Of a stretch of DNA of 57,504 nucleotides, positions 44,610 to 56,275 are shown one piece after another (the stretch's first letter is position 1; every line of letters begins with the position of its first letter). The stretch is from Porphyromonas gulae DSM 15663 (GTDB taxonomy: Bacteria; Bacteroidota; Bacteroidia; Bacteroidales; Porphyromonadaceae). Location of the stretch: positions 1-57,504 of the forward strand of contig NZ_KB899162.1 in the NCBI RefSeq assembly GCF_000378065.1. Direction: 5' to 3'. Made by a program: the position numbers and the translations under genes. Under the pieces are notes generated by a model. It saw nothing but the letters and a program-made list of their open reading frames with translations, was not told where the DNA came from and did no database searches.

Positions 44610-47006
44610 ATGGAAGAGGTAATCCTTCGCATCGTAAAGCGTGATGGTCATGTGCAGTCGTTCGATCCGGAGAAAATCCGTCAGGCGATAATCAAGGCTT
44701 ATCGCGCAGGGGGTGTGCACGAAGAAGCTGCACGTATCGACAATATTGTCCAGTCCGTAACCGATTTTGCCCGTCAGAGCGGTGAGCTTGTCACCGTGGA
44801 GCAAATACAGGATCGTGTCGAGGAGGAACTGATGCGTTTGAATCCTTTTATAGCCAAGAAATATATCATCTATCGTGAGTGGCGCACCGTAGAGCGTGAC
44901 AAGCGTACCTCCATGAAGCATACGATGGACGGCATCGTAACGATAGAGAAGAACGATGTGAATCTGGGCAATGCCAACATGAGCTCGCATACCCCTGCAG
45001 GCCAGATGATGACTTTTGCTTCGGAAGTGACCAAGGACTATGCCAGCAAATATCTGCTTCCGCTGCGTTATAGCAGAGCGCACAGGGCAGGAGATATACA
45101 TATTCATGATTTGGACTATTATCCGACGAAAACGACTACATGTGTCCAGTACGACATAGCAGACCTCTACGAACGCGGATTCCGCACTAAAAACGGCAGT
45201 ATCCGTACACCGCAGAATATCCATAGCTATGCAACGCTGGCTACTATCATATTCCAGACAAATCAGAACGAACAGCATGGCGGACAAGCTATCCCGGCCT
45301 TTGATTTCTTCATGGCTCCAGGTGTGCACAAATCGTTCGTCACGCATCTCATAGAGCGTCTCCGCTTCGTGCTCGAGCTCCGGCAGCCAACCAATACCGA
45401 CTTAAGTACGACTCTTCCCAAGGCTATTCGGAACCTAACGCCGCTTTTGACAGATTCACCTCAGGAGGCCGGGAGGCTATATGAGGGACTTTGTGCGGCG
45501 TCTTTTCCATTTTCGAGTACAGAGGTGGAGATCGCTCTTGCCACAGCTTTCCGAAAGACGCGTAAGGATACGCATCAGGCTATGGAAGGCTTCATTCACA
45601 ACTTGAACACGATGCACTCTCGTGGAGGCAATCAGGTTGTTTTCAGCTCCATCAATTACGGCACCGATACTTCGCCCGAAGGTCGAATGGTGATGGAGGA
45701 GCTGTTACGTGCTACGGAGGAAGGTTTGGGGCATGGCGAAGTACCCATCTTCCCGATTCAGATCTTCAAAGTCAAAGAGGGGATCAACTATTCCGAAGCG
45801 GATGTAAAGTTGGCATTGGAAAACTTCGATGACGCGATCGCCGGTAAGATTCTTTTCTCTGCTCCGAACTTCGATTTGCTGCTGAAGGCTTGTGCCACAA
45901 CGGCCAAAGCCCTCTTCCCGAATTTCGTCTTTCTCGATACGCCATTCAATCTGCATGAGGGTTGGCGAGCAGACGATCCCAAACGTTATCTGCAAGAGGT
46001 GGCTACCATGGGTTGTCGTACGAGAGTATTTGACAATGTAAACGGACCGAAGTCATCGATCGGACGAGGCAATCTCTCTTTTACCTCCATGAACCTTCCC
46101 CGTTTGGCTATCGAAGCTAGACATGAAGCAGAGGAGAACTGCCCTGATGGCGACAAGGAAACGATCCGCAGTGAAGCACGTCTTCTCTTCCTGGAGGGTG
46201 TCCGCCGAATGTCTACACTCATTGCAGACCAACTCTATGACCGCTATTGCTATCAGCGTACAGCATTAGCGCGCCAATTCCCTTTCATGATGGGGAATGA
46301 TGTTTGGAAGGGTGGTGCTGCCTTACAACCGAACGAAGAAGTCGGCGATGTCATCAATTCCGGTACTCTTGGTATCGGTTTTATCGGTGGGCACAACGCG
46401 ATGGTGGCCATCTATGGTGAAGGACATGCTCACAACAAGGCAGCTTGGAATACGCTATACGATGCCATTTCGGTCATGAATGATGTCGCTCAGGAGTATA
46501 AACGGAAGTATCGTCTGAATTACTCTGTTTTGGCTACTCCGGCAGAAGGTCTTTCCGGTCGTTTTACCCGAATGGATAGAAAACGCTATGGGATTATTCC
46601 CGGGGTAACGGATTTGGACTATTACGTCAATTCTTTCCATGTGGATGTTCGCGAACCGATAGGTATAGCCGAGAAGATCAAGTGCGAGGCTCCTTTCCAT
46701 GCTATTACTGGTGGCGGCCACATTACTTATGTAGAGTTGGATGGCGAAGCCAAGAAGAATGTGTCCGTTATCTTGAAGATTGTCAAGATGATGAAGGACG
46801 AAAATATCGGCTATGGCTCGATCAATCATCCTGTGGACACCTGCAAGGGCTGTGGTTTCAAAGGTGTGATTTACGACAAATGTCCTGTATGCGGCAGCGA
46901 TCGGATAGCTCGTCTGCGACGTATCACCGGCTATCTGACAGGAAGCCTCGATACATGGAATTCAGCCAAACAGGCCGAAGAGCACGATCGTGTAAAACAC
47001 CTATAA
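44610..47006 (+). CDS. nrdD: Anaerobic (class III) ribonucleoside-triphosphate reductase
   Basis: 798 aa. An N-terminal ATP-cone (residues 3-95, ILRIVKRDGHVQSFDPEKIRQAI) gives allosteric activity control. The NrdD barrel follows, with QNIHSYATLATIIFQTNQNEQHGG. The C-terminal zinc site has Cys pairs in CKGCGF and CPVCGS. The glycyl-radical site is RRITGYLTG, with the radical at about Gly774. It makes dNTPs without oxygen, activated by NrdG encoded 32 bases downstream. The B12 riboswitch upstream is notable because the enzyme itself needs no B12. Confidence 0.96.
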   Translation: MEEVILRIVKRDGHVQSFDPEKIRQAIIKAYRAGGVHEEAARIDNIVQSVTDFARQSGELVTVEQIQDRVEEELMRLNPFIAKKYIIYREWRTVERDKRTSMKHTMDGIVTIEKNDVNLGNANMSSHTPAGQMMTFASEVTKDYASKYLLPLRYSRAHRAGDIHIHDLDYYPTKTTTCVQYDIADLYERGFRTKNGSIRTPQNIHSYATLATIIFQTNQNEQHGGQAIPAFDFFMAPGVHKSFVTHLIERLRFVLELRQPTNTDLSTTLPKAIRNLTPLLTDSPQEAGRLYEGLCAASFPFSSTEVEIALATAFRKTRKDTHQAMEGFIHNLNTMHSRGGNQVVFSSINYGTDTSPEGRMVMEELLRATEEGLGHGEVPIFPIQIFKVKEGINYSEADVKLALENFDDAIAGKILFSAPNFDLLLKACATTAKALFPNFVFLDTPFNLHEGWRADDPKRYLQEVATMGCRTRVFDNVNGPKSSIGRGNLSFTSMNLPRLAIEARHEAEENCPDGDKETIRSEARLLFLEGVRRMSTLIADQLYDRYCYQRTALARQFPFMMGNDVWKGGAALQPNEEVGDVINSGTLGIGFIGGHNAMVAIYGEGHAHNKAAWNTLYDAISVMNDVAQEYKRKYRLNYSVLATPAEGLSGRFTRMDRKRYGIIPGVTDLDYYVNSFHVDVREPIGIAEKIKCEAPFHAITGGGHITYVELDGEAKKNVSVILKIVKMMKDENIGYGSINHPVDTCKGCGFKGVIYDKCPVCGSDRIARLRRITGYLTGSLDTWNSAKQAEEHDRVKHL

Positions 47007-47038
47007 TACTTTAGAAACGCCACCAAGCGCGGGAGCAG

Positions 47039-47530
47039 GTGTCCGAAAGCATCGAATCATACGGCATCAGGCTGCTGAACGTCTATCGTGAAACTATTTG
47101 CGACGGACCGGGCTTGCACTATTCTATTTATTTGGCTGGTTGTCGCCACGCATGTCCCGGTTGCCACAATCCTTCCAGTTGGGATCCGGAAGCCGGTGTA
47201 CTGATGACGGACTCGATCCTCGGCAATATCATCCGAGAGATCAATGCCAATCCCCTATTGGATGGGATCACACTCTCTGGAGGTGATCCCTTTTACAATC
47301 CTGCCGGACTTACCTGTCTGCTACAGAGGCTGCGTGCATCCTGTATCTTGCCGATATGGTGCTATACAGGATATACACTCGAGCAGTTGGAGGCTGATTC
47401 GATGCTTTCCGCTCCTCTTGCTTTGATCGATGTTTTGGTCGATGGCCCATTCGTGCGCGAGCTGTTCGACCCCACTTTACTATGGCGTGGCAGCAGCAAC
47501 CAGCGTATTATTCGGCTGCATGAGAATTGA
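47039..47530 (+). CDS. nrdG: Anaerobic ribonucleotide reductase activating enzyme
   Basis: 163 aa from GTG 47039. It is a radical-SAM enzyme that installs the glycyl radical on NrdD. The [4Fe-4S] site is GCRHACPGCHNPSSWD (CxxxCxxC), preceded by DGPGLHYSIYLAGC; GITLSGGDPFY is the SAM-binding GGE-like motif. The short length is typical of NrdG. It starts 32 bases after nrdD, under the same riboswitch. Confidence 0.94.
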   Translation: MSESIESYGIRLLNVYRETICDGPGLHYSIYLAGCRHACPGCHNPSSWDPEAGVLMTDSILGNIIREINANPLLDGITLSGGDPFYNPAGLTCLLQRLRASCILPIWCYTGYTLEQLEADSMLSAPLALIDVLVDGPFVRELFDPTLLWRGSSNQRIIRLHEN

Positions 47531-47583
47531 ATTCACCATGTAAACTAAAAATGCCGGAGTAAAGTAACTAAGAGAAAAAGCAC

Positions 47584-47591
47584 TATATTTG
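47584..47591 (+). promoter_or_regulatory. -7 promoter box of the HU gene
   Basis: TATATTTG (TAnnTTTG), with a start near 47598 and a leader of about 43 bases. Confidence 0.55.
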
Positions 47592-47640
47592 CAGACCTAA
47601 AACAAAAGAAACTCAACCATTTAATTCTGAGCATAGTATT

Positions 47641-47919
47641 ATGACGAAAGCTGACGTAGTGAACGCTATTGCGAAGTCGACAGGGATTGATAAGGAAACA
47701 ACCCTGAAAGTCGTGGAGTCGTTCATGGACACCATCAAAGACTCCCTTTCGGAAGGAGATAATGTATATCTCCGTGGATTTGGTAGCTTCATTGTGAAGG
47801 AAAGAGCTGAGAAGACAGCACGTAATATTTCGAAGCAGACGACTATCATCATCCCCAAAAGGAATATTCCGGCGTTTAAGCCTTCGAAAATCTTTATGAG
47901 TCAGATGAAACAAGACTAA
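47641..47919 (+). CDS. HU-family DNA-binding protein
   Basis: 92 aa, standard HU/IHF length. MTKADVVNAIAKSTGIDK is the dimerising helical part, and GDNVYLRGFGSFIVKERAEK with the following ARNISKQTTIIIPKRNIPAFKPSK is the beta arm with the DNA-inserting Pro. It is a nucleoid protein that bends DNA. It is close to, and probably cotranscribed with, the 30-residue basic protein downstream. Confidence 0.94.
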   Translation: MTKADVVNAIAKSTGIDKETTLKVVESFMDTIKDSLSEGDNVYLRGFGSFIVKERAEKTARNISKQTTIIIPKRNIPAFKPSKIFMSQMKQD

Positions 47920-47949
47920 TCATAGTTTAACAATAAAACATAAAGCATT

Positions 47950-48042
47950 ATGCCTAACGGAAAGAAGAGAAAGAGACATAAGATGGCTACGCACAAGCGT
48001 AAAAAGAGACTGAAGAAGAATCGCCATAAAAAGAAGAAATAA
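47950..48042 (+). CDS. 30-residue very basic ribosomal-type protein (bS22/COX24-like)
   Basis: ATG 47950 to TAA 48040-48042 encodes 30 aa, over half Lys/Arg: MPNGKKRKRHKMATHK followed by RKKRLKKNRHKKKK. It is too short for ordinary ORF filters. The composition and KKRLKKxRHKKK ending resemble the AURKAIP1/COX24-domain short ribosomal proteins (actinobacterial bS22) and similar conserved Bacteroidota peptides. It starts 30 bases after the HU stop and has a clean stop codon. Ribosome association is inferred from composition and family resemblance. Confidence 0.72.
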   Translation: MPNGKKRKRHKMATHKRKKRLKKNRHKKKK

Positions 48043-48079
48043 AAGAGACGAAAATATTCCATCTCGAATTATTCTCGGC

Positions 48080-48152
48080 AAATGCGGTCTGTGAGCGAGT
48101 ACTTTGTGGTCTGATTTCCGTATCAGTACCGCTCCGCCCACAGGCCGTATTT
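48080..48152 (+). promoter_or_regulatory. Long hairpin upstream of rng
   Basis: AAATGCGGTCTGTG.GCG pairs with CGCCCACAGGCCGTATTT through two G-U wobbles, and ACT/AGTAC extends the inner part; the loop is about 20 bases. It lies 43 bases before the rng start and 38 after the small basic gene. It could be a terminator for the HU transcript (weak T run) or an RNase-sensitive leader of rng. Confidence 0.6.
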
Positions 48153-48194
48153 GCTTACTTGTATTTATAATCATCAAGACAATCCTATCATTAA

Positions 48195-49754
48195 GTGAAC
48201 AGCGAATTAGTAATTGACGTGAAGCCCAAAGAGGTATCTATGGCCGTCTTGGAGGATGGTAAACTCGTGGAGCTTCAACGTGAACCGCGCAATCTTTCAT
48301 TTGCCGTGGGGGATATTTACCTCGGTAAAGTGAAGAAGGTGATGCCCGGTCTGAACGCTGCTTTCGTGGATGTAGGATACAAGAAGGACGCATTTCTTCA
48401 TTATCTCGATTTGGGCTTGACTTTCGATGCTCAGCAGAAGATGATGGAGATGATGACAAAAAGCAAATCGATTCCATCCCTGTCCAAAGTGCCTCTCGGT
48501 AGCGACCTGCCCAAAGAAGGGAAGATCGCAGATGTACTCAAGGCCGGACAGCAGATCTTGGTGCAGATAGCCAAAGAGCCGATCTCCACTAAAGGACCAC
48601 GCCTGACAGCCGAACTTTCTTTTGCCGGCCGCTCATTGGTTTTGGTACCCTTTGCAGACAAGGTGTCGGTGTCTCAGAAGATTCGTTCTGCCGAAGAACG
48701 AGCACGCCTGCGACAGTTGATTATCAGCATCAAGCCCAAGAATTTCAGTGTTATCATACGCACTTCTGCTGAAGGAAAACGGGCATCCGAATTGGACAAA
48801 GAGCTGCAGAGCCTGCTTCGTCGCTGGGACGACAATATCAAGAAACTTTTGCGAGCCAAGGCTCCGTCCATTGTTTATGAGGAAGCCAGCCGTACTTTGG
48901 GGCTCTTGAGGGACAATTTCAATCCCTCTTACCAGAGCATCATCGTCAATGACAAGGCTTTTCGGGACAGTTTGAGCGACTATGTCGAGTTGATAGCTCC
49001 GGGACGGGAGGAAATCGTGCAGTATTATCAGGGCGAACTACCCATTTTCGACCATTTTGCCATTACGAAGCAGATCAAAGCCCTCTTCGGGCGTACTGTT
49101 ACGTATAAGAGTGGTGCTTATCTGATTATCGAGCAGACAGAAGCCATGCACGTGGTGGATGTCAATAGTGGAAATCGCTCGCGTGGCAGTACCGAACAGG
49201 AAGCGACGGCCGTCGATGTCAATATGGCTGCAGCCGAAGAGCTGGCCAGACAACTGCGCCTGCGCGATATGGGTGGTATCATCGTAGTGGACTTCATCGA
49301 TATGAGTGAAGCCCAGCACCGTCAGCAGTTGTACGAACACATGGTCAAGTTGATGTCAGCCGACAGAGCGCGACACAATATCTTGCCATTGAGCAAATTT
49401 GGCGTTATGCAGATTACGCGCCAGCGTGTTCGTCCCGCGATGGTCATCCATACCGAAGAGTGTTGTCCCACATGTTTGGGTACCGGCAAGGTAGAATCCT
49501 CCATACTCTTCACGGATCAGTTGGAAGAAAAAGTGGCCAAAATGGTCACGGAGCACCAAGTCAAACAATTCGTTCTTCACGTACATCCATACGTGGCAGC
49601 ATACCTCAAGAAAGGTTTCCTTACTTCTATCTTGAAGAAATGGAAACTCAAGTATGCCAAGGGGATCAAACTTATCCCCGATGAGAGTCTGGGATTTCTG
49701 GACTACACATTTTACGACTACGACGGCAACGAGCTGGATATTTTGGATGAATGA
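48195..49754 (+). CDS. rng: Ribonuclease E/G family endoribonuclease
   Basis: 519 aa from GTG 48195. An N-terminal S1 RNA-binding domain (residues 35-125, [23 protein letters not shown]) precedes the RNase E/G catalytic part. That part carries the magnesium Asp in VVDVNSG and IVVDFIDM and the zinc-link [10 protein letters not shown] at about 415. It has no long scaffold tail, so it is of the RNase G type. It processes rRNA and mRNA. The stop overlaps the recR start as ATGA; it is first in a five-gene operon. Confidence 0.92.
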   Translation: MNSELVIDVKPKEVSMAVLEDGKLVELQREPRNLSFAVGDIYLGKVKKVMPGLNAAFVDVGYKKDAFLHYLDLGLTFDAQQKMMEMMTKSKSIPSLSKVPLGSDLPKEGKIADVLKAGQQILVQIAKEPISTKGPRLTAELSFAGRSLVLVPFADKVSVSQKIRSAEERARLRQLIISIKPKNFSVIIRTSAEGKRASELDKELQSLLRRWDDNIKKLLRAKAPSIVYEEASRTLGLLRDNFNPSYQSIIVNDKAFRDSLSDYVELIAPGREEIVQYYQGELPIFDHFAITKQIKALFGRTVTYKSGAYLIIEQTEAMHVVDVNSGNRSRGSTEQEATAVDVNMAAAEELARQLRLRDMGGIIVVDFIDMSEAQHRQQLYEHMVKLMSADRARHNILPLSKFGVMQITRQRVRPAMVIHTEECCPTCLGTGKVESSILFTDQLEEKVAKMVTEHQVKQFVLHVHPYVAAYLKKGFLTSILKKWKLKYAKGIKLIPDESLGFLDYTFYDYDGNELDILDE

Positions 49755-50374
49755 TACAGAAATATCCTTCGCATCTGCTTGAGAAGGCGATAGACCAATT
49801 TGCTACATTGCCGGGTGTAGGGCGCAAGACAGCCCTGCGCCTGGCTTTGTACTTATTGCGCCAACCTGTGGAAAATACCCGTCAATTTGCAGCAGCCCTT
49901 GTAGATCTTCGGGAACATATTTCCTATTGCAGGCGCTGTCATAATATCAGTGATTCCGATGTTTGTACCATTTGTGCAGACCTCGCTCGGGATCAGAGTA
50001 CACTCTGCGTAGTGGAGAATATCCGTGACGTTATGGCTATCGAGAATACCTCACAGTATCGAGGCTTGTATCATGTACTCGGTGGAGTCATATCTCCCAT
50101 GGATGGGATCGGTCCGGGCGATCTGCAAATAGATTCTCTGGTGCATCGAGTAACATCCGAGCAGATCCGTGAGGTTATATTGGCTTTGAGTACGACTATG
50201 GAGGGTGATACTACCAACTTTTTCCTCTTTCGCAAGTTGGAGTCCACCGGCGTTCGGGTCAGTGTAATTGCTCGAGGCATTGCTATAGGCGATGAGATCG
50301 AGTATGCCGATGAGATTACTCTCGGTCGCTCTATTCTCAATCGTACCGATTTCTCCGACTCAGTCAAATTCTGA
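49751..50374 (+). CDS. recR: Recombination mediator RecR
   Basis: 207 aa. It acts with RecF/RecO to load RecA at single-strand gaps. [17 protein letters not shown] is the N-terminal helix-hairpin-helix, [16 protein letters not shown] the zinc finger, and [14 protein letters not shown] with [16 protein letters not shown] the Toprim domain. It is translationally coupled to rng. Confidence 0.95.
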   Translation: MIQKYPSHLLEKAIDQFATLPGVGRKTALRLALYLLRQPVENTRQFAAALVDLREHISYCRRCHNISDSDVCTICADLARDQSTLCVVENIRDVMAIENTSQYRGLYHVLGGVISPMDGIGPGDLQIDSLVHRVTSEQIREVILALSTTMEGDTTNFFLFRKLESTGVRVSVIARGIAIGDEIEYADEITLGRSILNRTDFSDSVKF

Positions 50375-50380
50375 TGTTCC

Positions 50381-52905
<2,525 letters not shown>

Positions 52906-52917
52906 GGTAGAGGGACG

Positions 52918-54153
52918 ATGAAGATCGATTTCTTTTTGGCAGGACGGCTCTTTAGGGGCGGAGGAAAAGAGGGAAAAGGAATAGCCCCTATTGTTCGTCT
53001 CTCTGTGATCGGTATCATGCTCAGCCTGATGGTCATGCTCATTACCGTGTCGATAGCCGGTGGCTTCAAGCAAAATATCCGCAGTCTGGTATACGGCTAT
53101 ACGGGACATCTTTGCATAGCACCCGTGGCCGGAACTTCAGATCATTTCAATGCTCCGACCGGGATGCTTGAAGCCATAACCTCTGTCGAAGGTGTGGATC
53201 GGGTAGTATCCACGATCGAAATAACAGGTGTCGCCAAGACAGACAGTGCTTTTGCCGGTATTCTACTGATGGGGGGCGATTCACTCCGACCTCGCAATCC
53301 GCTCTTCGGTCAAATTGTTTCGGGAAATTATCCGAACTTTAGTTCTGCCGATACGGTACCCAATCCTATCCTTTTGCCACAAGCTACTGCCGACAAACTT
53401 CGTCTCAAGATCGGCGATAAGCTCCGCATCTATTTCGCCGGTGGAGAGCGAATGCGTTTGCGCGCATTCACAGTCGCAGGAGTTTATAGTGGAGGCAAAA
53501 TGGACATGCCTGTTGCCTTGGCTTCTGCCGATATACTCCGCCGAGTGGGTGGGTTTGGTACTGATGACGTTAGTCGGTTACTCATTTATGCCTCCGACCC
53601 GGACGAAACAGATCTCGTTGTGACACGAGTATTCAATCGCCTTTCGGAAACGCCCTATGTCGGGGAACAACGACTGACCATGAATACGGCTACCGAACTG
53701 AATCCGATGATTATGGATTGGCTCTCTGCCTTGGACACCAATGTCGCTATCCTGCTGACGCTGATGGGATTGGTAGGAGGCTTCACGATGATAGCCGGTC
53801 TGATCGTTTTGGTCATGGACAAAACGCAGTTTATCGGCACGCTCAAAGCTTTAGGCTGCGGTGAAGGGTCGCTTCGCCACATATTCCTCTATCTGGCTAT
53901 GATGCTCGTTGGTCGTGGTATGATCTGGGGCAATGTCTTGGCTCTTATACTCTGCCTCCTGCAGCAACATTTCCGCTGGCTGCGTCTCCTCGATCCTGAT
54001 ATTTACTACATGGACTATGTACCTATTCAAGTGGATTGGTTCGTATGGATTCTCGTTAATTTGGGTACGCTCCTTGTGACTTTCCTGATGCTCCTTGCTC
54101 CCTCGCATATAATCGCGCGAATTTCCCCTGTCAAAGCCCTTCGCTTCGAGTGA
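52918..54153 (+). CDS. LolC/LolE-like ABC transporter permease
   Basis: 411 aa. An N-terminal membrane helix (IVRLSVIGIMLSLMVMLITVSIAGGF), a large periplasmic MacB-type domain (60-250) and three C-terminal helices of the FtsX fold are followed by the typical end ISPVKALRFE. Lipoprotein-releasing permeases have this shape; they lift lipoproteins from the inner membrane for transfer to the outer membrane. No ATPase gene is adjacent, so a LolD-like partner must be elsewhere. It is last in rng-recR-GNAT-ligA-permease, 12 bases after ligA. Confidence 0.87.
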   Translation: MKIDFFLAGRLFRGGGKEGKGIAPIVRLSVIGIMLSLMVMLITVSIAGGFKQNIRSLVYGYTGHLCIAPVAGTSDHFNAPTGMLEAITSVEGVDRVVSTIEITGVAKTDSAFAGILLMGGDSLRPRNPLFGQIVSGNYPNFSSADTVPNPILLPQATADKLRLKIGDKLRIYFAGGERMRLRAFTVAGVYSGGKMDMPVALASADILRRVGGFGTDDVSRLLIYASDPDETDLVVTRVFNRLSETPYVGEQRLTMNTATELNPMIMDWLSALDTNVAILLTLMGLVGGFTMIAGLIVLVMDKTQFIGTLKALGCGEGSLRHIFLYLAMMLVGRGMIWGNVLALILCLLQQHFRWLRLLDPDIYYMDYVPIQVDWFVWILVNLGTLLVTFLMLLAPSHIIARISPVKALRFE

Positions 54154-54246
54154 TCGCTCATCATCGGGGAATAGGGGAGGGCAATTCTGTCCTTTTATAA
54201 TTCCCGGTGGCTCTGCGATACCCAACTCTTTAAGCTGTAATAATTG

Positions 54247-54309
54247 AAAAGAGAACCATCGGTTCATTCCTCCTTTCTATGACAGGAGATGAACCGATGG
54301 TTCTCTTTT
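54247..54309. terminator. Bidirectional terminator
   Basis: The long stem AAAAGAGAACCATCGGTTCAT is paired with ATGAACCGATGGTTCTCTTTT. It has an inner CTCCT/AGGAG stem and T runs on both outputs. It ends the ligA operon on one strand and the small membrane gene on the other. Confidence 0.9.
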
Positions 54310-54351
54310 TTTCGATTCCCCGATTGGGGAGGTGTTTTCTATATTTCAGCC

Positions 54352-54525
54352 TTATGCCTTTGCTCTACGGCCGAGAATAATGTGGGCGAAGAAGCCTACG
54401 ATGACCAAAAAAAGACCGATCATCAAACTCTTGTCGCTGATCGAATTCGTGAATGCGGGGATGGCCAGTACCAAAACGCCAACGAGCAATATGATGGCTC
54501 CCAAGTATTTTCCGATTCTTTCCAT
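54352..54525 (-). CDS. Small two-helix membrane protein
   Basis: 57 aa from ATG 54525, starting MERIGKYLGAIILLVGVLVL. There are two membrane helices with a short polar loop (ISDKSLM) and a basic end (GRRAKA). This looks like the short conserved membrane proteins of Bacteroidota that have no named function. The frame is open for 31 codons upstream without hydrophobic signal, so the later start is used. It is divergent from plsC across a shared promoter region. Confidence 0.72.
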   Translation of the reverse strand: MERIGKYLGAIILLVGVLVLAIPAFTNSISDKSLMIGLFLVIVGFFAHIILGRRAKA

Positions 54526-54618
54526 TGTGAGTATGTTCGTTTTGTTTGTTTTCGTTTTTATCTCTGCAAATAAAGTAATAATCCGCCGAATACAGAAATT
54601 ATTGCACAAAAGATTCAT

Positions 54619-54626
54619 TACTTTTG
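54619..54626 (+). promoter_or_regulatory. -7 promoter box of plsC
   Basis: TACTTTTG (TAnnTTTG). The start near 54633 gives a leader of about 15 bases to ATG 54648 and excludes the upstream TTG codon. Confidence 0.6.
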
Positions 54627-54647
54627 TCCGTAATCAATACGAAAAAG

Positions 54648-55409
54648 ATGAATACTATCGGACGCTTTCTTTTTCTCATCTATTTCTGCCTGATCGGTGC
54701 TCCTCTTTTCCTCCTGCTCACTATATTGACAGCACTGACTACCACTGTAGGTTGCATGCTGGGAGGCAGTGGGATATTCAGTTATTATCCCGGGATGTTG
54801 TGGTCGCGATGCACGCTATTCCTTTTCTTGTGCCCCATTCGAGTCAGAGGGCGAGAGCATATCCCGGGTAAAGGGCCTTTCGTCGTTATGGCCAATCACC
54901 AAGGTGCCTGCGATATTTTCATGATGTACGGCTATCTCGGTATTCCTTTCAAATGGGTATTGAAAGAAGGTATTCGCAAATTACCTTTCGTCGGTTATGC
55001 ATGCCGGTCGGCCGGATTCGTATTTGTCGATGATACTCGCCCTTCCTCTATCGCTCACACCATGGATCAGGCCAAGCGTGTTTTGGCGGAAGGTACTTCC
55101 ATATTTATTTTTCCGGAGGGTAGTCGTACTCGCAACGGCCGTCTGGCTCGGTTCAAAAAGGGCGGTTTTCTGATGGCAGATGAGTTGGGAGTACCTATTA
55201 TTCCTGTTTCCTTGGATGGCTCTTATCGTGTACTTCCACCGGGTAAACTCGTGCCGCGTCCTCATCGATTGACGCTGACTATCCATCCTCCCCTGTCCGT
55301 CTCGGATTTTGGTGAGAAGCCCTTATGTATATCTGAGGCTGTGCGTGAGACATCCAGACGAATAGCCTCTGTGCTACCGGAAGAAATAGCTGTAGCCCAA
55401 TCGAAATAA
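54648..55409 (+). CDS. plsC: 1-acyl-sn-glycerol-3-phosphate acyltransferase
   Basis: 253 aa from ATG 54648. It acylates lysophosphatidic acid to phosphatidic acid at the cytoplasmic membrane. One or two N-terminal membrane helices (FLFLIYFCLIGAPLFLLLTIL) come first, then the acyltransferase motifs NHQGACDIF (Hx4D) and FPEGSRTRNG, and VPIIPVSLDGSY for motif IV. It ends 16 bases before the AlkD-like gene, so the two are probably cotranscribed. Confidence 0.94.
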   Translation: MNTIGRFLFLIYFCLIGAPLFLLLTILTALTTTVGCMLGGSGIFSYYPGMLWSRCTLFLFLCPIRVRGREHIPGKGPFVVMANHQGACDIFMMYGYLGIPFKWVLKEGIRKLPFVGYACRSAGFVFVDDTRPSSIAHTMDQAKRVLAEGTSIFIFPEGSRTRNGRLARFKKGGFLMADELGVPIIPVSLDGSYRVLPPGKLVPRPHRLTLTIHPPLSVSDFGEKPLCISEAVRETSRRIASVLPEEIAVAQSK

Positions 55410-55425
55410 ATAGGTAGAGAGCCTC

Positions 55426-56157
55426 GTGGATCATAGCCGACTGACAGTCCAAGGAGTCACGACAGATTTCAAACGTATCGGAAATCCTGAGCGTGCCGGA
55501 CAGATGCAGCGGTTTTTCAAGACTGCTCCGGGCGAATATGCTGAGGGCGATCTTTTCCTCGGAATATCCGTTCCCGATATTCGCGCTTACGAGAAGGCTC
55601 ATAGACCTTGGACGGCGAAAACTCTCGCCCTTTTGTTAGAAAGGCCTTATCACGAGGTGCGGCATCTCGCACTTATCAGCATGACCGAACTATACAGACG
55701 TACTCGGTCGGAAGAAGTGCGGGAGGAACTATTAGCTACCTATCTGAGCCATACGACTATGATCAATAACTGGGATTTGGTCGATGTTTCTGCACCCGGA
55801 ATAGTGGGCGAATATGTGCATGCTCATCCCATCGAAGGTAATGCCTTGCTGGATAGATTGGCCGATTCAAGTTTGTTGTGGGAGCAACGAATAGCGATGG
55901 TAGCCAATTGGCGACTGATCCGATACGGAGAGTACGAAGCCACCACTCGTATTGCTGAGCGACTGCTCCACCATCCGCACGACCTGATTCATAAAGCAGT
56001 AGGTTGGATGCTGCGTGAGATGGGCAAAAAACAGGAATCTCTTCTGTTTGCTTTCCTTGACAAACATGCCGCCACTATGCCACGGACAGCTCTCCGCTAT
56101 GCCTTAGAAAAGCTCCCGTCCGATCTCCGCTCTTACTATCTGACCAAAGGGAAATAA
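55426..56157 (+). CDS. AlkD-like DNA alkylation repair glycosylase
   Basis: 243 aa from GTG 55426. It is an all-helical HEAT-like repeat protein of the DNA_alkylation family. Recognisable pieces are KTAPGEYAEGDLFLGISVPDIR, then EVRHLALISM, and INNWDLVDVSAPGIVG, which holds the Trp/Asp used on the flipped or stacked base. The last repeat includes IHKAVGWMLREMGKK. It excises positively charged alkylated bases such as 3-methyladenine. It follows plsC closely and is the last intact gene before the insertion sequence. Confidence 0.9.
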   Translation: MDHSRLTVQGVTTDFKRIGNPERAGQMQRFFKTAPGEYAEGDLFLGISVPDIRAYEKAHRPWTAKTLALLLERPYHEVRHLALISMTELYRRTRSEEVREELLATYLSHTTMINNWDLVDVSAPGIVGEYVHAHPIEGNALLDRLADSSLLWEQRIAMVANWRLIRYGEYEATTRIAERLLHHPHDLIHKAVGWMLREMGKKQESLLFAFLDKHAATMPRTALRYALEKLPSDLRSYYLTKGK

Positions 56158-56275
56158 TCAGACATATACAGTATCTATAACCTTTCTGTTTTTATTTTTG
56201 GTGGAGCCACAGCGACTTGTGGAATGAAGAATAAGCCGAGCGAAATAACAGACCAAATAGAAATCAAAAAGAAAA

